Below, piece after piece: positions 1 to 11,800 of a DNA stretch of 64,000 bases. The notes under the pieces are model-generated. The model was not told the origin of the DNA. It saw only the letters and a program-made list of their open reading frames with translations, and made no database searches. The DNA is from Cercis canadensis (lineage: Eukaryota > Streptophyta > Magnoliopsida > Fabales > Fabaceae): positions 186,001 through 250,000 of the forward strand of contig QAOA01005271.1 in the NCBI GenBank assembly GCA_003255065.1, in the 5' to 3' direction. Within the stretch, counting starts at the first letter, position 1. Every line of letters starts with the position of its first letter. Made by a program: the position numbers and the translations under genes.

Positions 1-1294
1 AGTTTGATGACTGTTCACTAATGTATTTAATTACACAGTTTCATGATTCTAAATACTACCTAACTACCTATACATGGTGGTAAGATATTACGTAAACGGG
101 TCTGACAATGATTAAATTAGTTTATTTGAAAATCTTTATGATCTACATTAATTCTTATTAAATTTAAAAATCACTAACTTTAAAATGGCTCAAGTTGCAA
201 ATCTTCATAATAAACTCCCTCATGTCAAATAGTCAAATTATAACCTCTCAAATGTTTGGGCTACTTCTCTCTTAAGTGATGATTTTTTTTTTCTTTTTTA
301 ATAACCCAACAACTTTGGCTTAACATCTCTTTTTGAATGGAGTCACACTTAGAGCAAATTATATTTAATAATTATGTGAAGTAAATTAGACAAATAGATA
401 TCTTTTTTTCTTTATCAACCGATCTAAGCTAGCTCTCTCTCTACAATTCCTCCTACTCGTCTGACTTTATATTCTGCACTTTTTCTTTGACGAACCCACC
501 ACATGCCCTCTTCTCTCCCTCCTCCTCGTAATTTCTTCATTCTCAGATTCATTATAATTATTATCATTATTTTTCAATTAGGCTTATAAGAGTAAGGGCT
601 GAGATTGTAATTTGTTTCTAAGCCATGCCATTTTCTTCTATTTGAGTGTAATATATTCTAACATTTTCACTTAAGTACTTTTCTATTTTTTTACTGGTAC
701 ATAAAAGTGCACGGCGAAACCAATGATAAGCTTCTTTAAATTCTTGAAGTGACCATAAGATATCTCCAACCCAAGCACTAACCCATAATTTGAGTGTAAA
801 CCAACTAAAACTGTGAATCTAAGATCAACATGTGCATAACCACAAGAAGAGCTCCCAAAAAAAGGAGGGGTACAAAACTGAATATAGTCAAGCAATTGGG
901 AGAGGGACAAAACTCGTTCGTCAGAACTCAGAAAAAGGTCCAAAAAAAAATGGGAATTTTGAGAGGGGTATTCTGGTCAATGAGAATACCATTCCATCTC
1001 TATAAGTTCAATCCCATGGAGGCCTAACTTCACATACTCATCATCCTTTAGCTCGAACCACCTCCACCTCCAACCTATCTTCCCGCCTTCAAAGGTACCA
1101 CTTTTCCATTCATCTAAATATTTTTATTTCTTTCTTTTACAGAATGCACATACAACACCTCTAACAACCTTAGTTATCCAATATTCTAAAAACATAGATT
1201 TATAAGTTTATTAACTAAGCTACAAGGCGGGGTTTTGCTGCTAACTACGAGTCCTTGATCCAGTAGCCATCATCCAGCTGGTTGAGAGACAAAA
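1..1294. other. Intergenic, no gene recognised
   Basis: AT-rich DNA with pyrimidine-rich patches (about 430-540). The open frames here (for example 683-943 on the minus strand) are short, low-complexity and match no family I recognise. The part just before 1295 is presumably promoter and leader of the next gene, but no clear TATA element could be assigned. Confidence 0.5.
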
Positions 1295-2001
1295 ATGAGA
1301 AGAAGGCATATGGAGGTGAATGAGGGGGAGAGTTGCACTTCATTCAGCACTCACAATTCGCAGAGGCAGGATCATCAAGACAAGCAAATATCTCAACTCC
1401 AAGTACCCCCTCCTTCTTGTAGCCGGGTCTCAGGTTTCTTTACTATTTACCACTCTCATTTCTCCTCTTTCTTTCTTTTTCTTTCAACAACCAAACCTCA
1501 TCTCTTTCTCTCTCTCTGTTGTGCAGCTCAATTCCATGGCATGCTGTATTCTTATTTCTGATTCCGGTGATACTTGCTCTCCTCCAGGTCCATTGTCAAG
1601 GCTCAAATAAGTCACCATTTGAGACGCACCTACCCAACATGTTGGCGTTTCTATTCGGCATATTGATCTACTGCTTTGCTTACTATCTCAACAATATCAC
1701 ATCTCAACTTCACCCTACAAATCTTACTATTCCCTCCAAAGTTTCTACTCATCTTGCTCTCTTCTCTGGATCTCTGGCTTCTGCCTCAGTAATTTCAGTC
1801 TTGGTTCCACGCTCTTTGGAGTTATTTGTATTCATCATTTGGATTATCTTTCTCATCATCTATTTTTCCTTCAACTTTATCATGTTTACGGTTAAATGGC
1901 TTTACCTCTCATCTAAGACTGCTGCTTCATATATCTTCCGCCTCTGGAAGCACATTATTGGAAGAAACTATGACGAAGGTGGAGCAACCATCATAATATA
2001 A
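1295..2001 (+). CDS. Small multi-pass membrane protein, unknown function (5' end unresolved)
   Basis: I do not recognise the family. The open frame 1522-2001 encodes a hydrophobic protein of about 160 residues: a first membrane segment (HAVFLFLIPVILALLQV), a second (MLAFLFGILIYCFAYYL), a third around FSGSLASASVISVLV, and a long fourth (LFVFIIWIIFLIIYFSFNFI), ending in a short polar tail before TAA at 1999-2001. Upstream, 1295-1431 holds a hydrophilic, Gln/Ser-rich frame starting MRRRHMEVNEGES, followed by a plausible donor (CAG|GTTTCT) and a pyrimidine-rich tract with acceptor TGTGCAG at 1526. That splice joins the wrong frame: the upstream frame ends in phase 1 while the membrane frame needs phase 2. 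The true start may be an unseen exon, the internal ATG at 1639, or a base error may break the frame. The membrane part is likely real; the N-terminus is open. Confidence 0.55.
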
Positions 2002-2793
2002 CACTGTGGATGGAAAAGGGCTAGCTTTGAAGCCGGGAAAATAGGTTGGAGTTGGAGTTGTTTCGAGCGTTTTGAATGAATCATGTTGTAATGAATCATG
2101 ATACTCTTATCTGGAATAGTCTTCAGTCACAATTTGTGTTTTTTCAATTCATGTAATAATCCCGATTTTGTTTTTGTTAATTCTTATTTGTGTTAAACTT
2201 GGCTTGTTATTTCACACATTGACAATAATAAATAAATAAAATAGTTATCTTTTAAGCAAGTTTTTCACTTATTTAAATCATATCAATGCTTTCATATTAA
2301 TTAACTATATATCTATACAGAAATATTGTTTTAGATTTAACAACTCAAGTTTTTTTCTTAGATAATTTATAGGTCGCAACAGTTCAGAATATGAAATTGA
2401 TTATAAATAACATAGTTGTATTTGAAACCTCCTCTTATCTTTTTTTTTTTCTAATAATTAAATCAGGAGGTTTCTTATATACTTTTAATATTTATGTAGT
2501 ATGTTATACTACATAAAAATAACCAATAAATAAATGACATGTGTACAAATTAACTGTTTTTAAATTTGTTTAAAAAATTAAATAAATTATATTTTATATA
2601 TAATAAAATATAAAAATTATGTATGATTGTCACGTCAGTGTAGTATGACATACTTACGTAGTATTATAGAATCCCCGATTAAATTATCATTTGATTAATG
2701 TAAGCAATCACCCAAAATTCTATAACGAATTTAACAGTTTGTTCCCTCTCTCATAAAGAACAGAGAAGTCACGAGGGATTTCATCGCTACACA
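2002..2793. other. Intergenic: 3' flank, MITE-like repeat, remorin promoter
   Basis: Contains the 3' end of the membrane-protein gene, AT-rich DNA, the MITE-like element at about 2497-2655 (separate entry) and about 120 bp of leader before the remorin start at 2794. Confidence 0.5.
2497..2655 (+). mobile_element. MITE-like element, copy 1
   Basis: A roughly 159 bp AT-rich segment bounded by imperfect terminal inverted repeats: left TAGTATGTTATACTACA (2497-2513); right end, reverse-complemented, AAGTATGTCATACTACA (2639-2655), 15 of 17 matching by eye. Its interior reappears in inverted orientation at about 31060-31210. No coding capacity. The size, AT content and inverted ends suggest a non-autonomous DNA transposon; superfamily and target-site duplication were not determined. 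Confidence 0.55.
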
Positions 2794-5032
2794 ATGCAAG
2801 CGAAACACCAAAGGCCTTCATTCAAGAATTCAAGCAGAAACCCAGAAAAGATGAAGAAGACGAGGAAGGCAACATGTCCAATTCTCCCTCCTCGCAACAT
2901 GAACTACACCACAGTCTCTGCTTTCAATCAAACAGAAACACATTCACCTTCTTCTTCAGCAAGAACTTTCACAAGCTCAGAAACCAGCAATGCTCACCAT
3001 CGACATCCCTCTGTTTTGCAGCCCGTGTGGAGCATGAACTCTCTCATGGAGGTCTTGCCAGAATCTCCCTCACCCATTTACAGCCATGGCTCCAAATCAC
3101 TCGCCAACCAGACACGCTCTACCAAATCAGAGACATACTACTCAGACATTGCCACTGAATTCTCCACTCCAAGAAAACAGGTGCTCCTTCAAGAAAATCA
3201 CTGTTTAATCTCATCGGGTTCTCATTTTGTTGAATTAAATTCATGGGTTATTCTCTGATTTCTAGTTCTCCCAGATGTTTAGGAGAAAAACTGAATCTTG
3301 TTACACTCATTTCTCGCCCTTTTGATTCTCTGTTCTGCGTTTGATCCAAAATTCTGCATATGCCTATGTTCTCTGTTGTTCTTGCTGAGAAATTTAATAT
3401 GTTGGTTCAATGGAGAAACATGAATCTGATTACTTAACTTTTACTCTTCATGTTCTTTCTTTTCTGGGTTCTTAAAGATTCTCACAGATTTTCCATTCTT
3501 CTTATCATTTCTATGAAATTCGTCAATTTCCCACAAATAACTGATCCATGTCTTCATTTGAGAATAAGAAACTTACAGTGACCTCTGTTTAACTTCGAAT
3601 TTCAGAGTTTTGGCACCACTTCTAATGACAATAACTGCTCCAATTGCTTCTTTGAGATAGATGAATGGCTGGAACATGCTACAAAATTTTGCCCATCCAA
3701 TTACTATACTACAGGTCTGTTTTTCTCTCGACTCTCTCTACAGGTCTGATTTCTACTACTAATGCCAATTCCATTGCTTGATTAGAAAATGGTGATTTGA
3801 GGCAAAATGGATGCCAAGAAGAAAAAATGAGCATGTCTTCAATATGCAAAACCTTTCTTACAGTTCCTGATCATGAACTTTACAATATTACATTACCCTC
3901 TGTTAGAGAAGAGAGTCAAGTTAATGATGGCCAGAGACGTTTTGCCTGCATAAACAGCATATATGGATCCTCTAAATGTGGAAGCACTAGAAATGAACGG
4001 CGAAAATTGATTACTAAGCCAAAACCTTACAATGCATTCTTGAATGAAATCGAAAGGGAGAAGATGGATGCTCAAAGGGAAGCATTGAAGAAAGCCCAGC
4101 AGAAAAAAATGATGGACAGGTGAAGTAAAAAAAAATAAAACAGAAAAATCTGAATCTCTCATTTGAAGTTGTGTGTCTATATTTGGTACAGGCACTGACA
4201 AGGAAAATTTTGATCATAAATGTTTTGATAGGATGAGAAGGAAGGAAGCTGCTATAGATGATTGGGAATTGCAGCAGACTAACAATGCTATAAAGGACAT
4301 GATGAAACTTCAGGTATGGAAGTATCTAAATTATTCTGATAGGGAGCGATTATAATAAATCTTCTCTACCAAGAACAACATTGCATGTGTTTTATTGAAA
4401 AATTAAAAGAACAAAAATTGTGTAGTAATAAATTAGCTCAATAGCACTTGTTTTCACATCAAATCTTTGTCTGAGAACAAAATGAGACGGAAATTATAAG
4501 AAAATGATAAAATTACTGGTAATCCAATACGTCTCGTTCAGATGATCACATCAATAATAATAATAATTAAAAAAGAAAAGAAATTCTTTGAGATGATATA
4601 TTCTTTTAAGGAGAAGAATTTTTAAATTTAAGGTTATATTAAAGCCCAACATAGTGTAATGAGAATTTCTAGTATATTAGAGCTTTTCTCTGTTTGCCAT
4701 TCTGTCCCTCTTCGTAGGAAGTAGCAAGTTTTTGAAGCGACTGTAGATTTATAAATACCCCATACAAGGATTCACAAATTACTCTGCACCAAAATAGCTT
4801 TGTCTTTTGCTGTTCTTCACAAACGCTCTTATGGTTGCAGAACAAGCTAGAGTGCAAACGCATAGAGGCTTCAGCAAAAGCTCACAAGAAAATATGCTTA
4901 GCGAAGCGAAAGGCAGAGAAGCGGAAGGCAAACTTGAGGCAATCAAATGAGAAGATTTCATTAGTTACAAATATCTCAGACACACACTGCTGCAGAGATT
5001 TCATGTGGCTCAAGCCTGGACCAATCTGTTAA
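2794..5032 (+). CDS. Remorin-like protein (divergent), five exons
   Basis: Exons 2794-3180, 3606-3714, 3786-4119, 4232-4313 and 4841-5032 join with consistent phases into 368 codons (367 residues plus TAA). The N-terminal ~275 residues are Ser/Asn-rich and look disordered. The C-terminal ~90 residues (about 277-350) are a charged helical segment of remorin C type: a central AIDDWELQQTNNAIKDMMKL, then the Lys/Ala/Glu-rich NKLECKRIEASAKAHK and AKRKAEKRKANLRQ. The tail contains a Cys pair and hydrophobic residues (CCRDFMWLKPGPIC), placed like the remorin C-terminal membrane anchor. Remorins are plant-specific proteins that oligomerise by coiled coil at the inner plasma membrane in nanodomains; that role is inferred from family. 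Start chosen as the first ATG of a frame open to the first donor. The gene resembles the long-N-terminus, multi-exon remorin groups rather than the short group 1 proteins. Confidence 0.75.
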
Positions 5033-5881
5033 ATCCATGTTCCCCTTGTCTCAGCAAACAATTTTCTACCTCCCAACTAAACATTTGTTTCTTGCTCTCT
5101 CCTAGAAACACACAAATAATGTAAAGTTAAAAAGGTCAGGGAAAACAAATCTTCACGTACTGAAACTCGGGTGCTAGTTAATATATGCTCTTAAGAGTCA
5201 TGACATTGACTCCCATTGTAGAAAACTTTTCACTACGCATTTGCAAGCAGCAGATTTAGCTGAGACATCAGCAGCTGTAGCACGCCGACTCCTTTTTCTG
5301 TCTCCAGATTGCTCTCTTGCTCTTACTGTGTTTCTTTTTTCAGTGCCAAATAAATAAATAAACACTTCACTGAAAAAATATACTTTGGCGTTGATAAATG
5401 AAGAGTTTCAAAGTTGTTTAGGAAGTATTTGTGAATATCTGAGGGAAAAAATAAAGTGGAATCAACTATTGGGCAAGTGTCACTAAACACTTCCGACAGT
5501 GACTTACACTTTAATACAGCCTCATTTAAAAAATGAGTACAGTTTCTTTTCATACACTCATACCTTCAACGAAATGTTTTGAAATTTTACAAATTCAGTG
5601 CTTAAGATATGTAAAAAATTTGCATTTTTTAAGTTTTCAACACCGAATCCAATTTAGAAGTTCAATTTTAAAGCTTTATGGATGAATCAAAAACACCCTA
5701 AATAGGAATTCACCCATACAATTGAAATATAGTATTAGTGGAGAATTTTACCAAAGCAATATTTACATTGAGGAATACAAAATATTGGGTCAACAACATA
5801 AATACTCCCATTTGAAAAGTTATCAAATAGTTGGCCTACAAGATGAAATATTACACAAAGGAACTACAGCGCAGGAAAAGC

Positions 5882-8800
5882 TCAGTGTGGACTGTCAGAA
5901 ACCCAACCCGAGACCATACTCTCATCCACTGGTTTTGGACCCCCACAAGATCTTGAAACTGATTCAAAAAGCTTTTCAATCTCTGGTGCACATCTTATGA
6001 AGGATCTGTTCCAGAAATTATACCTAGGATTCTGAAAAAAAGACACAAGAATATTAAGATATTCAGTAATTGCAAGCCAGCATAATGGGTTGATTCTATG
6101 AAAAATACTGATGGAAACAAGAAAGGTAACCTTGATCAGCTCAATGAACGTAATAAGGAGGCCCCATGGATGAGGTCGATTAACAATTAAACGTTCTAAC
6201 AAAACCCTTGTAATTTGTTCTTGGATAATTTCCTGCTATCACAACATAAATATCCAGTTAAGCTGCTGAAGTATAATAATATCTGAACCAATCTCTTCAA
6301 TCTGCAGCCGCACAGGCCATAGAAGAGTAGTATTAAGGAATACGAATTGGTTAAATAAATAAAACTTAAACAAAGCAATAATACTAAACTTCAATCCTCT
6401 TTCTTTTCAATTGAAGAGTGAAGTACAGGTGGGGGTTGGAGGAATTTTTCTTTCATACAATTGACAACAAAGTTCCTTGAGTGCAAATAGCGTGAATACA
6501 TTCTAAATAATAGATTTAACAAAAGCAACTCAGCTCGCCCAGGACAAAAGGACAAGCAGAAGTCGGACACAAACCCAAACTTTTTAGAAGGTAAATAAAC
6601 CTCCTAACATACAGAAGTAGAAAAGACCATATAGCATCCATTCAGAATTGAGCAGCAGTTGGTAAAAGGCGCACACAGGAAACCATGAAACCTCATATCC
6701 ACCACCTTTGCTCAGTATTGAATCTCCATTAAATTTTCGTAGCAAGATGGGCTGAATGAAGTGGGTCAATTGTCAGCAACGAATGGGGATGTTTCCTCTA
6801 GAACTCTCTTCAATTAATATGTTTCTATATTCATCATACTGGCTTCAAGTATGACTTAGTTCACAATGAAGTGAACAAATTTGACTTGAGAACAAAATTT
6901 AAGTGCATCTTTAAAAATATGTAGGGAAATTGAGGGAATATTCTTTTGTAGCTTTTTGAAGTACATAAAGCTAAGCAAGGAAAGACCACCCAGTACTTCT
7001 GCTGCATTTCTTCAAAGGTGAGTCCAAGGAATTAGTACTTAGGGCCACTACTTTGCACTTAGTATCATAATTACATAGCTTTTTCATGATTCATTTGTGC
7101 AAAAGGAGGATGCAGTATGGTACAAAATTTTGCGAAGGAGTGTCAAAAAATATAGGTCTTGGAAATTTTAGAATCAAGACAGGAAACATATGTAATTTAG
7201 CCGTACCTCAAGGCAGGTAAATTTAATCTACTCTTTTCTAAATCTCAACAGAACAACTAAGATATTTAAAACAAACCCAAGATTTTGAAGTTCCATAACC
7301 ATCTACACCACTACTAAAGAGAAACTCCAAGACTTCAAACATAGCAACAAATGTATGTACCCACTTGAGCAACTTGCCAACAGCATCAAGATCAATTCAT
7401 AGAGCCAAACCCATGTAAAAATAAGTTAGAAGTTCGTGTTTACCTGGTTTGATTCTGCAAACAAATAGAGAAGGATGAAGGAAAAGTAGTGTGTATGTGT
7501 ATTCGGGTAGCGTAGTTGGTTGGCAACAGCATTTAGGAAAAGGTAGCGCCCCTCAGTGTCTAAGTCCACAATTAGAGTTTGAAAAATATCCAATGCAGCA
7601 CCAACGGAAAATACAGCCAACGGAAAGGCATTTGCTGCTGATTGTGCATGAGGAGTTCGTCCCTGCAGTTGCTGGATGGCCTGTATGTTATCCCAAAAAT
7701 AATAATAAGAATTTACTTAAGACAGAAGACAGCCAGACCAGGATTCATCACACATCTTTGATATTCAATCCTAAAACGATCTCCTTAAAACCAAGGATAA
7801 TTTTGTAGATCCCTCTTCCTAAACTGTGGGAATCTATATAAAAGGATAATTTTGTTTAGGTTTCTATTTTTTGCCATCAGATAAAGGCAATGAGATTTTC
7901 TAGCTGGGGACACTGGGGAAATGGGGAATTGAACTAAGGACCTCAACCTTATGGGAGATCACTTGCACCAATTGTTATGTGTGTACTGTAGGTTCCACCC
8001 AACAAATTTGTTTCTATTATATTAAATGAAAAAAAAAAAATTTTGAACGCCCACAACCTTACAGTCACTAACTTCCAAAATTTACTACCTCAGTCTCATC
8101 AATCTACAAGAAACTCACACGAAGTCACCAAATCAATTTCTTTCATAATATTTTTATGCATTATTTAGAAGATGATGCCAGAGTTATATATCTAACCTGA
8201 TGATAATTTCAAAAAAAAAAAAANAAAAAAAAAAAAAAAGCCAATCAGTATTTGAAGATTGAAATAAAAGCTTGATGTGCTCTTCGTGTCAAGTATTTGA
8301 ACATGCTTCGACTAAATATCACACACACAACAATGTAAACAAATTCAACCACTTGTAGATATCAGGTGGTCACTTAATGAAGAGGCTAGTATACACATGA
8401 AAGTTGTAAAATTACAATACCTGCATTCCAACATACAGCACAAGCGAGTTGATCAATGGTACATTGTAACGGGTCCCAGCAGAGGCAGCTTCATTGGGTG
8501 AGAGAAGCAGCTTCTGCTTCAATTCAGACAGAAATGGAGAACCCTGCTGCCTTGTCTGTAGGAAATTCGATCATAGAATCATAAATAAAGCAGTTAGAAC
8601 ATAAAAATAGAAAATAACAAATTATTAGGTAGAACAGGACAATATGAAGCAGTAACTGGAAAGAAATTTTTTGAAATAATAATAAAAGGAAGTAAAACTT
8701 CACCAAAAATAAAAACTAGCAGATTATAGGAAATTGTATTGGTAAAGCAGCACAAAAATGCAACTAGTATAACCACTCATATTATTGTAAGATAAAAATT

Positions 8801-11800
8801 TATTAGATCATCAGATTAATAAAATCACAAGGGATAAAAAAGAATACCTTAAGATATTCATCAACATCCGCCTTCATCTGCTTCGCTTTAAGTGCGGCAT
8901 CAACCTCAGAAAGAATGCGAGGGGATTGAGTTATCTCTTGAAGCAAGTCAATCTGCGCAGGTTAGAAAAAGAAAGCTATTCAGACTTTTTTACCTAAACC
9001 ACAAATCTAAGAGATGACATGCAACTGACTAAATACCTTCAGATTAGGTGTTGACGGATCTGGCAGCCTCATACTACGAGGAAATGCACTAAGAATGATA
9101 TTTCGCATCTGTATGCAACTTGGAGGGATAACATCACAGAAGGTAAAATGATAATCACATAGGAACTCTGGAAAGTCATGAAGTAGCACTAGCAGCACCC
9201 TGAGTGTGCCTTTATAGAGAAAATGAACCTGTGGGAAACAATAACAAAACATACATATAAGTAAGGACTGTAACGATTAGAGCATAGGAACCGCAAACAA
9301 TTGAGATAGGGACACAAGACAAACCGGTGTTCCAAGTTCAGCATGCCTCAAAAAAGGTTCCATGAATTGGAAGAGATCTACAAGCAACCTTTGGATATAA
9401 GGCCAACCTTTTTGTCCATTACCAGTCAGCATTTTTGGCATGAAACTCCTGTGACTTATCAACTCAAGCCATGCAAAACTGAAGCATTTCCACAAGTTAT
9501 ATTGTGCCCAGTGTCAAAAATTAGACAATACTGGAAATATGTCATCACATAAAATGCATGCAGAAGAAGCTTAAAAACATAAATAGAAGATAAACAATGA
9601 TTTATAAAGTTTACCCAAAAACAACAAATAAAAGGAACTTCAATAGGATTTTGCTCCAAATGAAAGAACAATATCAGTATCAAGACAATCAACAATCATA
9701 ACCATTTCAGGAAACAAGTGAACCTGCAAAAAGGCACTGATAATACAATATTCTTATAAGTGCTACAAGCCACAAAAGGACTCTTGCGAGTGCATGTGTA
9801 TGCCCAGTGCACAACTCAAAAAGTATCTAGGAAGGTACCCAAGCCCAAAAGCTACCATGTATAACAGACTAAAATACACTAAGTGATGCATGAAGAAACT
9901 AAACAAAACAAAAACCTCAGAACATGACATAATTACCACTACTGTTGAGAACATACAAGACAAGGATAATTGAAATTGCCTTGCCAACAGACAAAAAAAA
10001 GCTACATGTAGGAAACTATATTTATGTAGCCACCCAATACTCCTTAAAAGTAGAGGCAACAATTACAAAGGCTTGAAGCTAAGGCATTGAAAGGCATATT
10101 CTGTAATGTGTGAAACAAGGCCAAATAATAGCCTAAGAATTCAGATAAAATTTAAAAAGAAAAATAGCCGACTGAAGTCAAGTCTATTCAGATTTAATTT
10201 AGCTAAATATAACTAAACTACGTCCAATAGCAAATTGTGCAGCAAACTAATTAAAACATAGTTCACGTGGGCCCACGAGGAAGGTTCTCAATGTGTCAAC
10301 TCTCTACTGTGAAAGTTTGGCTTATTGGATCAACATAAGTTTAAAGATCAAAAGTTCCAACATCTTCACTTATTTCCATATCATGACTTATGATAAATGA
10401 TAAGCCTGCTTGTTGAACCTGTCTTAACTAAAACAAGCATGCATACGCTGTCCACAGTCAATTACAAAAGATCCTAGAAAGATAGGAGCTATCATGACCA
10501 AAACTTCTTAGAGCAAGTTCGGGAACTTAAAACACTGAAGTGCTGAAACCAAGGATACAATGTCAAGTTTGACAGAGAAAACTAAGAAACAACCTAATTA
10601 TTACACATTGACCATATTTCAGAAACAAGAATGCTAACTCCCCAACAAAATCTCAGAGCACAACTTACCAGCAGAATGCAGAAAGAATTGACACGCATAC
10701 ACATACATACTATTTCAAAACTAAAAAGTCTCCTAAAACAACATTTAAACCAACAATCAATCAATAACGAGATAATTCTTAGTCTAACCTGAATGCGGGA
10801 ACCTTGAGGGGCTGCAAAGCATGAAATGCATTTGCAAAAGCAGTCAAAATCTGCAATATATGAAGCAGTATTAGTCAACATTCATGCTTGTTTAAAACAT
10901 TTTCTTGATTGGAGTTTTCATTTTTTTGTTTTGTGTGTGTGTGTGTTGGGAGAGGGCAGGGGCAGGAGAGGCTTATCTAATCAAAAGAACCAGTGTTTAA
11001 AAGCCTTTTGCTGTAGAGAGATTGACTTAAAGCTTCAAACTCTATAATAGAGAAGAAACTATTATATTNTCAACATTCATGCTTGTCTTGATTGGAGTTT
11101 TCATTTTTTTGTTTTGTGTGTGTGTGTGTTGGGAGAGGGCAGGGGCGGGAGAGGCTTATCTAATCAAAAGAACCAGTGTTTAAAAGCCTTTTGCTGTAGA
11201 GAGATTGACTTAAAGCTTCAAACTCTATAATAGAGAAGAAACTATTATATTGCATATAGAAATGTGTGTGTGTATGTGTTGGGTTTTTTTTTTTTTTTTT
11301 TTTGNTTGTGGGTGGGGGGGTGGTGGTGGTGGTGAGAGAGAGAGAATGTGTGCATAAAATAAAAATCATGTAAAGCATAGCCTTTTTCATTTAACATGAC
11401 GTATTTATCTAAGTGGTATATGATGCCTAGGCCAACACCCTACTTCTTTCCAGGGTTCATTTTATTGCTGTTAGTACCCTTAGTTCCCAACATTTAGAAA
11501 CAAGGGGAAGAATTCATAACAGAATCGTTTTGCCAATTTCACTTGATTTTTTCACAATAGTTACATGAATTGCAGAAAATACCATATACCTTTAGGCCCA
11601 AATATATTTAATTCTACACTATCTTTTTCTTTTTTCTTTTTTTGATAAAAGATATTCAATTCTACACTATATACATCCTTTTACTATAAATAGCTTTTGC
11701 AGAATCCCATGAATTTTGCATTGTGATTCTAAACTCACAATTAATTTTCCTTTTGCCCTTTCAAATGAAAAAATTATCTAAATGAGATACATCTATAATT

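Noticed and set aside
683-1027. Open frames on both strands (86 and 65 codons)
   Set aside because: Short, overlapping, low-complexity, no family resemblance and no splice partners.
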